From positions 454,001 through 518,000 of the forward strand of contig AP031357.1 of NCBI GenBank assembly GCA_037833965.1: 64,000 nucleotides of DNA, written 5' to 3'. The stretch is from Marchantia polymorpha subsp. ruderalis. Its lineage: Eukaryota; Streptophyta; Marchantiopsida; Marchantiales; Marchantiaceae. Of this stretch, positions 1 to 11,750 are shown one piece after another. Position 1 is the stretch's first letter. Every line of letters starts with the position of its first letter. Made by a program: the position numbers and the translations under genes. The notes beneath the pieces were generated by a model that saw only the letters and a program-made list of their open reading frames with translations, ran no database searches and was not told the DNA's origin.

Positions 1-3000
1 ACGTTCTATCACTCAAGCAAGAAGAAACCTTACTCGAATCTATTCGATGATTCTTCCTAAAAGCGCGTCTTGAATCTCAACTTCTCGGGACCTTTCATCC
101 AGACAACGAGGGAAACATGCCCATCATGGCTTCACCTCCAAGGCACAGTACGATTATTCATGCTCCCGCTGCACTGGTCCCAGCTAAGAATGCACTCCCA
201 AGACTAAGCAAGTATGATTGTAAACAGCAAGTTTGGCTGGGTCCGCCTACACATGCAGACCTGGATAGAAAGAGTAACAGGTAAGATTGTGAAGGTACAA
301 TTCCGCTATAACCCCTGCGCAGCTCACGCACGTACACTGCTGTTAGTCGGACACGAAGTGTGACCGCATGCTTTGAGGCTAATTTGGAAAGCACTTTCCA
401 AGAGTTGGCGAGAATGTCTTCCTAAGGCGACCATGTCCCTTCTTCGCACCTCGACACAGCAGACAGTTGTAGTGCAAGCAAAGGAGAAGCCAACAGGTGC
501 TTTCATATTCCAGGAAAGTAAAAGTGGACGTCACGGAAGGATGATGCATGAGGAAGCCTGAGCACAACAGCTTTCAGCAGCTCCAGCTTGTTCGAAGTGG
601 GCATCCGTCAATCTTATCTACATTGTGATGGCAGGTGGAGTTCCCTGCAGCCCCATGCTCTATTTTTCGCCAGACGGAGCAAGGTACACCGCGAGCCCTG
701 ATCCCGTCGCGAAGCTGCCTGTCTCCGAAAAGGACATAACTACCCGGGAATGGTTTCAGCCGATGGTACGCGTTCATTAAACAGCACTTGCAGTAGTAGG
801 AAGGAAAATGTTTGTTTAATGGGAGAGACCTCCAATTTGACAAGCTTCATTCTTGTAATGCCAGCTGTGGTGATGTGAGTAAACACCCCACGATTACCTG
901 TGTTCACTTTGATGTCGAACAGTAAGTGATGAGCTAACATCGAACATTGAACAACAATTCATAACCTCATCACGCCTACGCATGACCTATGGCCGATCTC
1001 ATGTCTCAGAGGAGTGTCCCAGCAATCCTTCTCTACTCAGTTCACAATGAAGCGGGGTTGGAGCATATCTTCTTAGGTTTGAAACTTGGCTGCAGTTCTC
1101 TCGTCATATGGCACTGGGCATAATCCCTGTCCTTTGACTTTCAGGTCAGAAAAGTTCTCAGTCTGGCTTGAAGAGCATAACTTGGAGTGATCTGGTTTTG
1201 AAAGCCTACTTAAGTCGGATTGTCAGTGGAAGGCAAAGGTTGAGGTAAGTGTTTCTTTCTAAGCTAAACTATGTTTCTAAGTGATCTACGCCTTTCGGCA
1301 TAGAAGGAAAACAGTTGAAGAGGAATAGTGCAGTGGACGATTTCGCTTCAACTGTTCAGCTGGAAGAATTTGCATAGTGACATTCTTAGTCAGTCTGTTC
1401 CTAATGGCGAGAAGTTTAGACTAGTGAGATGGGTGCATTCACTGCAAAGAAAGCAATCGAATTATGATCAATCGTCTCATTCATCGTAAACATCCCTAAG
1501 AAAAATGTGACATGTTGTCGACCTACTCGCCAAGCAGCTGACACGGTCACACGTGATCAGCATGTCCTCATTCCCATGCAGAATCAGGTGTACAATCAAA
1601 CGCCAGTGACAGACACCACTGCTGCTCGTTCACTACTGCAATGAAAAATTACCGCAAAGCCTTGGAATGCTCATCCACACAAATTGTGGATCTGAACACT
1701 AAAGCGAAAGGAGAATTCCTCAACTAACTCTTCGGAGTTTCGGGAGCATCGTGCTCGGCTGGACAGACAGACTATAGAGACGTTGCTCGGCTCGCAGTAC
1801 TACGCACCGACCTCCATTCCTCCGCAGTTTCTCCCGTTACCATATTATGCAGTTCGAGCAGATTCGGAGAGAAGGTGTTTTCTTGGAGTCTTTAATTGAG
1901 TTATTGAATTAGAAGTGAGGCCGAACCTGCGATACACGGGCGTACTATCCCTGCGCCACGGAGGCCAGATCCGAGGGGCTAGGCATTAAGAGACAGGTGG
2001 TGCTGTTCACTGCTGTTACACAGATACCGGTAAAGAGACAGGCTGGACGGCCCACTTTCCTGTTTACATCACCAAGGAAAAAGATATGTCTCGCGGTTTT
2101 AGCGACGCCCTCGAGGCATGAGGTGTGAGGCGTGGCTGTCGCGTCAAGCCTTCGCCTCCGGGCTCTGATTTGGTGCTGGTGTGCCACAAGTCCTTGTACT
2201 ACGCATCTTTCTGAGCTCTTTCACCTCGTGCCAGTCATGCAGTTGTGAACATCAATCTCCGGTCACGCCGGCCGAGATTGGAGTTCCATACCCTTCACAC
2301 CAGTTACGTTGGTATAACTTTTCGACCGTCATCAAAAATCTAGTGATCCCAGCAGATGTGGCTCTTCTAGACAGCTTGACAAGTCGTGGAAGTGATGCTT
2401 CGAGATTCCAGGGGGCTTCAAGGGAATCTGCTAGAGAGATCTGTTTCAGGCGAGGGAGACCTTCTGGGAACGAGCCAAAGGGGACGAAAACCATGACCAA
2501 GCATCTTTATCCTGTTGTGGCCCATTGGGTTGAGGCAATGTTGGGAACATACTGGGAAGTCTGTTTTACACAAGATTTATGCTGCCTCCCTTTGAGTGAG
2601 CGGCAGATCACTTCTGGACGGGATCAACTCTTTGTATCAGTTCGAGGCGGAACGGGAAGAAATGCTGGTGAGATGTTAAAGCGTGAGCACTGGAGAGCAT
2701 ATAGCTGGCTTCTACGCTTCGAAAGTCCGCGTGGTCCCCTCCACAGCTGGCAGGCAGTCAAGACGGGCGATACTCTAGCTGGATTCCTCAATGCCGCTGC
2801 TCGGCATTATCAGCTGAAGCTTCTAAACAAGTACAGTCAACCTGGCTGCTGCTTACTTCGGCCTATACAATAGGGAGTTTTCTACTCTGCATGGTAGAGT
2901 AACTACACGTTAGATCAGGTTAACATATAAACGGCCTTCAACCCCGCTGTGTCTTACATGGAAAATGCAACTGGTTCTAGGTCACCACACAAGTATTACA

Positions 3001-4683
3001 TATCCCTCAGGTTGCCCTTACTGGTCAAAATTCTGGCAACGCTTGAGCTTCGGATCATAGATCGATTGACCTTCATTGTTCTGTTTCCAATCCATACATA
3101 ATCGAAAATCCACTGTCAGAATCTGTGGTGAGGAAGACAGGCACCAAGATTCATTACTTGCTACACAGCAAAGCTGCTAAAGGTGAGCTGTAAGGAATGG
3201 GGCAATGCCTAGGGGGAAAACAAACCGAAGTAACGAGGGAGTGAGGAGACGACATAGTGGTTATCGAGGGGGATATGATTTTACTGAGCTGCCCCGTCTT
3301 CTCACCGTACATGCACGTGAGAGCAGAAAGTCTGATGAGAACTGAGGTACGGTTCATGATAGAGAAAGGGTTTTGTTAGTGCTCCCCGATACCGTGTTAT
3401 TTACCTGAACTGAGTACGCTCATCGCTTTCTCAATGCAATCAGGAGCTGTACGTTGTGATATGTAGGGCTTGAAAAGATTAGTATCCGCCCGAGTTCACA
3501 GAATACATCTTATACAGATCCTCGAACATGTTCCAAATTAAGCCACAAATAAGACTTGACGGACCCACAGATGCGGACAAAAAGTGGCAGTGAGAAACCA
3601 GAAAGGTAAAAGGGCCCCCATGAAGTACACGACGTCCTGTATTAACACATTGTTGAAAAGAAGTCAAGGTAGAGAGTTTATCATAGGGCTCTACAAGATA
3701 GTCGCAGTGCATCCACATCAAGGAAATCCAAGCCAATCGGTTGAGTCCCTGTCGTCGAATTGGCCCCACGCTGAGGCATGTTTGAGGCCGAGGCGCCAAG
3801 ACACGCCTAGTCGCGAAAGGAAAACCTAACAGGAAAGGGAACAATCCTAGTTGGCATGAGCGCGTGAAGGCAGGCAGACATATAAGATGGAAAGGAATGC
3901 TGTGCACTTTCTTACCATTTCCAAAATCCGGGAACTTTAAAGTCAAAAGTAAGCGTGTCAAAACGAGTCAACCTACCCTATGCTGAGGTCCAGAGCCGAA
4001 GAAAAAATGATGGACAGGACCAAAGGAGCAAGCGAACTGACTCGGATCAAAGACTCGGTCTTTACTCAGATTTACATGGTTGGGATACTCCTACAGGTGG
4101 GAAGGGGGAGATTCGCTGCTAAGTACGTGTCCTACTGCTACGAAGGATGGCTGGACATCAGCAGGTAATAACTTCCACGGTGGAAAGCGTATGCAAGCCA
4201 GGGAGGAAGCCCACTACTCGTCCTAGTCAGAAATTTGACTGGGAAGGAAGGTGGGCTGGCTGGGAATAACTGCAGGCTGCACAAAATCCGCAGAGTGACG
4301 AAAGATGGTTGATGAGGCAAGTAGGAGGCTCACGCCTTGCTTGACACAGCCTGTTATTGCAATTACTGTGTGATCCCTGACATTAGTTTGTAAACAGCGC
4401 ACGACCTGTATTTTAATAAAGCCGGCAGCTCAAAGTGTAATTTTCCAGTGAGAAAAGCTGGTTTGATATCTACCTACACTCTGCATATTGACAATTATCG
4501 ATAGTAAAGGGCGGCAAGTTCTAACGTTAATCTACGCTCTTACCATCTAAAAAATTGTGGGGAGATGAGAATTTTTTTACACGGCACAATGAATGATGTG
4601 ATGTTTCTATATATGGCGCCTCTCGCTTCACCAGGGCATGCAAATCCGGGTGTGCGCCTTCGCCATTCCTCGCTGCACGCTCG
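1..4683. other. Spacer downstream of RBOH, no recognised gene
   Basis: Base composition is mixed and no reading frame matches a family I know. The longest frame is treated as a separate entry (2181-2873). A 160-codon minus-strand frame at 3479-3961 shows no domain or splice context. The last few hundred bases before 4684 should include the 3' UTR of the RBOH gene, which is transcribed toward this region. I saw no tRNA that folds convincingly and no transposon ends. Confidence 0.5.
2181..2873 (+). other. 230-codon open frame, unidentified
   Basis: This is the longest unexplained frame in the first 4 kb. It opens with GTG and has no ATG at its first codon. The predicted product has no recognisable motif, no clear signal peptide and no membrane segment. 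A shorter frame lies antisense over its first half. It may be a chance frame in DNA of moderate GC content, the relic of a gene, or an exon of a poorly conserved gene. The sequence alone does not separate these options. Confidence 0.15.
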
Positions 4684-7600
4684 CTAGAAATTCTCCTTGT
4701 GAAACTCGAACCTCGCGGTCGTTTGCTGCGACCACGTCCTCGACAACTCATCCAACTCCTTGGCCAGCCCCGGCGCTCCGCAGTAGAAGACACCTGCGAT
4801 TGTCATACCACAATCATTCCGCATTGTCAGCTCGAGCCTGGGCTAAGAAACCCCTCCACGCGCAAGCGTGGACTTTGACCTACTCGCTGCATCCAAAACA
4901 GATTCCGAGGAATATGGTTGGTACTTCACCTATTCTGGCTTTCTCGTGAGTTCTTGCGAGCCTTTGGAACACCGCTGACCAGTTCGGCCGCGCGAAGTGA
5001 GTTCGAGCCTGAACTTCCACACAAATCAGCACAAGGTCGGATTAGATCGGCGACGTGTTGCTACAGGCAGAGCTTTCGTGCTTGACAGCACAGCAAAACA
5101 TTGATGGCAACAGTGTCCAATGCGAAAAAGGACAACTAAAACCTACCCTCGTGCCGGACAGAATATCGACACCACTCTTGGCGTGGTGGAGGGCCTGGAC
5201 CATGGTGATGAGAGCCGATCTCGCATCACCTTCTTCGTAAACACTCGTGAGGTAGTTGTGCATTTCGATCACAGCCTTCTGATCGATAGCAGCCACCTCA
5301 TTCATCACTCCTTTGAACCACTCGAACGAACCCTGTTCGCGAGTCACCCAGTAGAAGTAGGCATTCGTGGTGACACGAATCTTACGTTTCTTTTGCCGGG
5401 CAGGACTGTCCGAGGGCTTCTTGGGACTCTGTGTCTCCCACCATCTCCCACCATTCGAGTTGTCCGTGACTCTGTACAGGTCGTGATGCAAACCCCCGGG
5501 GTTGTTGTCCTGCGCAACACACCAAGTATTGGACCGGTTCCACTGTGAGCCTCGGCACGCATGGAGTTCGGTGGCACAGTCCAGAGACCTTACTTTCAGC
5601 AGTCGCTTCAGACAACATCACCATGCTGTTGAGTTGACTTGAACGAATTGCGGATGACATCACGGGATACGGGACATAATAGAACTTACAGGAGAATTTA
5701 CAGCGTCGGCGGATTTGATGTCGTTGAGCATGTTCTTCAAAATGCTGATAAACGGGGTGGCACCGATGCCCATTCCTACAAGCAGCAGTACGTCGTACTT
5801 GCGGAAGTCCTGAGCCGGTGCTCCGTAGGGTCCATCGATGCATAGCCTAGGGTACTTGCTGTTGATGCTGAAGTCTTCGTTCTGGTTGGCAGCGATGGCA
5901 TCCTTGAAAAGGTTGTGCATGGCCGTCGTCCAGTCACCCAACTTCCGCATGTGCACGCTGATATATTCATCTCCCGGAGCGGAGGTAATTGAAAAAGGAT
6001 GCCTAACATAATACGACAACAATCTGACCGATCAATAGACACGCAACGAAATCGCGGGACCCAATCATGCATGCAACTGGAATGCGTGGGAAGAGCAGGC
6101 AAATATTCAAGCCGGACGAGAGCTCTCACCATTCAAACCCCGAAATTGATGGACACTGAAGAAATATGTACATCCCGCTCTGATACTTGAATCCAGCCGG
6201 TTTCGACATATGTATAGCTAGGACATTTCCGGGATAGATGTTTGCCTGAATTCATTCATGCGATTTGGAGTTAGCGGAGGGTTCAGACATCCGCAATTTT
6301 CTTTGATAAAGCCAAAATTAGGCAAAGGCTTAAGTAAGAAAACACGCTCGTCTATAATAAGTCAGGAAATCATTACCTCCACAGTGTTGACTTTGTACGT
6401 TGTGGCTCGGAATGTTCGAAGAGTACGTTCTCCGCAATACAGCGTCAGAGGAACCATTATGTACATCCAGGTCTGTTCAAGGCATTTCACCCCCCGGCCA
6501 CTAATTAGCACCACAAGACATCGAAATTCCCCGAAATAGTAAGAGAATTCTGAGAAAGAGACTCAAATGTTTGGATCGAGAACCCGATGCTCACCGTCTT
6601 CTGGCTCCACTTGCTCGTGAGGAAGAGGTAATAACCGTGAACAATCACAAGGACGTATACGACGACAAACAGATGGTGCGAGTACCAGAAGGCATTGAAG
6701 CCAGTGAACCTGCGAAACGGCCCCGGCAGCTTCAAAATGGACATGCGACACCAGTACGAGGCCAGGAAGAAGGCAAAACACATAATCACCACCATTATGA
6801 TTCCCGTAATCACCGTCGGGGTGGCAACTATGTCTCCGTAGGTCGGCACCTTCCCGTTGAAATGCTCGCGGGATATGTACACCATGTACGGATTGTCGCT
6901 GTTCGATACCATCTTCGGGAAATCACATGCCAGATGAGTGGTTGCGTGAACTATCACCCCACCCGCAATACCAGCTGCAACAAGCTGCACAATCATGCAG
7001 CAACCCAGAGAGAGAGAGAGGTGAGCAAGAAGAAGCGCCGGGCCGCCCAGAACCGATAAATGCACGACGAGGAAATCGAGCACAAACCTTGTGAAATTTG
7101 ATGTTGTCGTCGAACGGGATGACGGCCCCCATGCACGTGGATCGAAGGTAAGTGATCGTATTTCGGCAGACCGGGAGGAGAATCAGAGCCATATTGAGTT
7201 TGAGGGTTTCGGCGGCGCCCTTGGCAACGCAGACGCAGTATCCCATCACTTCGAACGCCTCTCGGTGCCGGTACTGATGGAACTTCCAGCAGAAGAGGCC
7301 GAGGCACGCTCCCGCCCATATTAGAAACAGCCAGATGCGGACCCAGTAGTCGTGAAGGTACAGCTTGTACTTCCTGGAGTAGTGCTGCCACCTGCTTCTG
7401 CGCCTCGGAGGGCTCAGCTGCTGACTGTGGCCTTCGAAAGTCCCTCCATACTTGTGCACTGTCGGGGCGCGCATTAACTTTTCCAGCTCAGACAACTGCA
7501 GCGTCCCATGCACACATAAGCACGTTGTTCAGCGACCGATCAAGAAGGCAATTTTGAGCGGCCGCCCGGGAATCGACGACTGAGAAATAACAATAAACAT

Positions 7601-9361
7601 CGCTCGTTCGTTCGTTCATCTATCTCCGATGATTGGAGTGCAATCCAGCATAAACTAAAGTCTCGAGGCGGTGCGAAGAGAGTGGGCACCTCAATGTAGC
7701 CATTGTGGTGGCGATCGAGTTCTTCCATGATGAGTGCAGCGTATTCCTCCGCCTGTTCTGTCAGAATGGACAACTTGTTCGCGGCAGCGCTCAGCAGGAT
7801 CATCTGTACAAGATTGCGGTAAGGGATGGTGGTTAGGAATTAGCCCGCAGAGTATTGACTCAGCGCAAGGGAACAGGAAAAGGCCAGAAACATGCACTGC
7901 GTGCGGGGAACTGCAAGGAATCAGAAGGTTATCCGGGTACAGAAGGTGCGGACCTCCATAACTTCGTTGGGAAATATACGACCATCAAGATCCTTATCAC
8001 ACCTGCAAAAGCCTCCCGTCAGTAAGACACGACACGATCACGGGAGCAAAACTAAGCAAGAGAGGAACATCGAGGTGGTGGAGCTCGTGTCATGGGCACC
8101 TACAAGTCGAAAAAGAGTTCCATGCGGGCATCGAAGGTTTTGTTAGTAATCCTCCGCCAGTATTCCTGAAGCTCACTCCTCGATATCACCTCGACCTGAT
8201 GTTGGACACCTTTCCTTCGAGTGAGGGCATTCAACAGCTCCTCGGCAAACTCCTCCGACCCCTTCATTCCTGTATTGCCGCATTGAATCGGTCGCCGGAG
8301 TTAGGCCAGGGGCGAAAGACGAGATCTTGCATGATGGCGCCAATGCACTCGGACAGAAAGAACACTGCTCGAGTTCGCCTCATCATTACACGAAAAAGAA
8401 TTGTCGGGGCGTAATTTGTGCCCCGAACGTTGGACTTTATTCACGCGCCTAATCAGTGCAAATCGAGAATTGCGAGGCTTCAGAAAGATAACACATCGTT
8501 CGCAATCGCAGAGAAGAAAAGCCATACCGACAACTGACCTATACATTCAGCGAAATCCTTTCGAAGGAGGAGATTTTCCGTCTTGGCGGTGAGCTGCTTA
8601 AAGCGCTCGTCGACAGCGAGCCACAGAACCTCCTGGTCACTGTCGCCGGTGGCCCTGTGAATGTTCCTGAGACCTTCGAGGGCGTTCTTGGCGCCAGATG
8701 CAGTCCTGTCAATTTGGCCCGAGATTGGGCCTGAAAGAGGCCCCGAGATGGGACCTGAGATGGGAATGCCTCCCCTTCTGGACGTCTGCGACGTTCGAGA
8801 CGACGAGCGAGGAGGAAGATCGCCATCGGTCCTTTCCGGGGAGAAGGCCAGGGGCGTAACTCTAGCTCCAGAACTACCATTCCTCGAGACGCGCTTCGCG
8901 TCCGCCGCTTCCCTAGAGTTCATCGAATTTCGTCTTTCTAAGCTATCTACAATAAATGATCTGTCCGCAGCGCTACCGCCGCCGCCAGGCTGCGTTATAC
9001 TTTTCAATTGTACCGTTCCCGAGCCGTGCTCCACCATGACCTCGACCACTACATGATCGTCCCTATCATCCCTTTCGATCACGAGCCCCGCGTCCCCGTT
9101 TCTTCCATCCTCGTTCCTCTCGGCCGCATCCTTGTCCATGGATTCTCTAAGCAGATCCTTCAGCTGCCTACGCGGTGGACTAATAGTCGTGAGATGATGA
9201 TGCTGTTGTTGTCCACCTGAGTTTCCTCCTCTTGGTGACGGCTGCCCAGGCCCATAGCTGCTGCTGCTGCTGCTCGCTCCTCCGAAGGAACCTGCATTTG
9301 CTCCTCCTCCTGCTCTTGATGATAGTTGTTGCTGTCCCAACGGGTCCATCGCCATCCCCAT
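4684..9361 (-). CDS. RBOH: Respiratory burst oxidase homolog (plant NADPH oxidase), 12 exons
   Basis: RBOH proteins take electrons from cytosolic NADPH through FAD and two hemes and reduce apoplastic oxygen to superoxide at the plasma membrane. Coding exons run 9361-8539, 8269-8104, 8002-7954, 7803-7690, 7495-7088, 6984-6595, 6472-6377, 6245-6130, 6002-5690, 5428-5147, 5008-4930 and 4793-4684. All introns are GT-AG, and the joined frame is 981 codons, long for the family (about 840-980). A Ser/Gly/Gln-rich N-terminus has an ISGP-type tetrapeptide repeat (residues 201-216). EF-hand 1 ([12 protein letters not shown], 332-343) is canonical; EF-hand 2 (376-387) is degenerate. Membrane-helix His candidates for heme are 533, 537, 623/624 and 636. 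The FAD motif [11 protein letters not shown] starts at 722, NADPH motifs GPYGAPAQD and VGMGIGATP at 778 and 796, CGAPG at 950, and the C-terminus is HKENF. The exon 9/10 junction has a weak acceptor; in-frame AAG acceptors a few bases on are alternatives. Confidence 0.95.
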
Positions 9362-11750
9362 GTTCCCGTTGATTCAGAAGCTCAATCAACCAATCACCCC
9401 TCGCTGCGTCCAGTCAGGATTTGCTTCTGCAGACTCCAGCTCTCTCCCTATCTATCATGCGCTAGCTCACTTTCCGCACCAGCGAACGAGGTCTTCTCTG
9501 TGTGTCTGTCAGACGGTCAGGTTAGAGGTCCATTGCTGTGCTGCGCTCACTACTTCCTTCCTTTCCTCGCGTGCCCTTCGAGACGGAGCAACCAATGCTG
9601 CGGAAGCACAAGCTCCTCGTAGGGACTCACACGCTCGCTCTCTCCCTCTCTCTCTGGCGCAGGGAGCGCATGCACCAAGACCGGAGCATTTCGAGGAGGA
9701 CGAAGAACTGCTGCTGCTGCTGCTGCTAGCTATAGTCGACTCGGCTCAGTAACTGGCAGAAGGCGAATCAGGACGCAGACTATTCACTACGACAGGCCGA
9801 CTCTGAGCTGGGCAAACAAACTTTTCCAATGTACAACGACACACTGTCGTTATGAATGAAACAATCGATTGTTTTATGGATCAACCAATCACAATCTAGT
9901 GCAATTCCGCCCGCGCGAGATTGTTGCTATCCTCACAGACGCACCAATTTCTTTCGGCAGGACAGAATCTCCCGCGTCCAGCCTGCACTGGAGCAAGCTG
10001 CGGCAGTCCGCAAGCAAATGATATTCACAGCTAGTTTCGGGACTAGATCACAACAATTCGACCCCACTCTGTGCGGTCCCTCTTGTGACATGAAGTACAG
10101 AGCTAGAGAGCTCGAATCAATCCAGTCCCGCAGATTTTTTAATCAACACTCCACTACCTTGAGCTGCACTCGTTCGTCCCAAGGCAACGACGGCACGTGC
10201 GCCCTGTTGATGCTAGAGAGAATGAACCAGCCGAAGTATTTCACAGCCTCAGCTGCTCAGGGTAGAGAGAAAGAGACAGAAGACTATGAAAAACAATGTC
10301 GCAGCCCCGGAGCATGGACGAAGCAAGGGGAGAGGGGAGGGTGCTAGAAGAAAGAACGGGGATAGACACAGACCCCACCCACGACAGCAAGTTTTACTTA
10401 CACAGGAACAAGACAAGCTCGCGTGGAGGTGTGACCTCACACCTCGAGGCAGGAGAGGCCTCGAGGGGACGGGGAAAGAAAGATGGAGAGCAGACCAAAC
10501 AGGAAAAGCGGAGCGAAGAAAGAAACAGCAGGGAAGAAGCGGAGATCCCCAACAAGAAACTGGACAAACGCCCCGAAAAATAAATGAACACAACGACGAA
10601 GAGCTCGAGGGGTCACTCACTCACTCGCTACCCGTATTACTGACTCCCTCGCTGCCAACAGGATGGGGAGGGGAGACGAAAGGGTAAATGACGATAAGGA
10701 GAAAGAAGAAGCGAGGTGAACGGAGCGGAGTAATGCTGCTGCTCCCCGTTGAAGAAAAGAGGGCCGATAAATTTCGCAGTCCTACTTCGCCCAACCCAAG
10801 CGGCGGCAGCAGCAACAACAGAACTGGGCGGGATGGACTGAACTGAACTGGAGATGAGGCCTCTGGGCTGGACTTGGCCTGATGATCAGACGAGACGATG
10901 GAACGGGTGAAAATGACACAAAACGACGAGGGTGACGAGAGACGGGCCTGATTGGATCGATCTCTGACTCCAGGCAGAGGACCGGACAGGACCACGAATA
11001 GCAAAGGACGAGGACGGTAGTAGAGTCTGCGGGGCAGTAATGGTCGTGGTAGTAGAGGTAATGGTAATGGTGAACACGAAAGTGATTCAGCCGAAGTTTG
11101 GTGGCGATGGTTTTGGGGGAGAGATGGCGGAGGTGAGGAGAGAGCGGAGAAGGAAGTATGGGCTTCGTATGGGGATGGAGAAACGAAGGAAGCGCAGCAT
11201 TAATGAATGGGCCTCATATGGAGTGGGGATTGTCAGGCCCGTCCGTCCGCCACTCTTTTTCTCTTTCTCGCTCACTCTCTCTCTTCTTTCATCAGTCGGC
11301 GACTCGGTGAGTTTGCCCTCCCCTTCCTCTTTTCTGCTCTTCCTTCCACTCTCTCTCTCTCTCTCTCCCTCTCCCCCTCTGTTGATGAGTGTTGTGCTCG
11401 ACTACAGCTGCAGTGGCCGCTAGATATCACTTATTTTGCACTGCACGAACGAACAAAATCGGCTCCTGCTCCTCAGCCAGCCAGCCAGGGAGCGAGGGAA
11501 GCTGATGGAAGGGACAGGGGGAAAGGTTCTCTTGAGTTGTCTCTTGAGGACCTCGCTCAATCTCTCTCTCGAGCGAACCTCACACCTCTCTCCCTCGACT
11601 CTGTGCATGGGGCCGTTTGCCCTTATGCTCCCACAGAGTATTTCACTGGCTCCCGGTACAGTGAGCTCCCCTGCTCCTTATGTCGCTCAGAATACACTCG
11701 TTACTCGTAGTCCTGCCCTACTCCTCCCGCATCCCCGCCTCGGGTCCCAC
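9362..11750 (-). promoter_or_regulatory. GC-rich upstream and probable 5' leader region of RBOH
   Basis: This stretch is clearly richer in G+C than the spacer beyond it and contains a CTG run (about 9708-9728), CT-rich tracts (9640-9660 and 11348-11372) and purine-rich segments. Open frames occur on both strands but are short, overlapping and low in complexity. The position directly upstream of the RBOH start codon suggests promoter plus a long 5' UTR. The transcription start cannot be read from the sequence, and a 5' UTR intron is possible. Confidence 0.45.
11348..11372. repeat. CT-rich microsatellite
   Basis: An almost pure CT dinucleotide run sits inside a longer pyrimidine-rich tract on the plus strand, which reads as GA on the RBOH sense strand. 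GA/CT tracts are common near plant transcription starts, so it may mark the distal RBOH promoter; that role is inference. Confidence 0.7.

Noticed and set aside
1905-1963. tRNA-like stretch on the minus strand (TGGCGCAGGGATAG near an A box, then AGGTTCGGCC)
   Set aside because: Box A-like and box B-like pieces occur, but the anticodon arm is missing and the acceptor ends do not pair. No SINE tail or repeat ends were seen.
3479-3961. 160-codon minus-strand frame
   Set aside because: No motif, no homology I recognise and no splice partners; kept as chance.
8661-9056. 131-codon plus-strand frame
   Set aside because: It is the antisense shadow of RBOH exon 1, which is clearly coding on the other strand.
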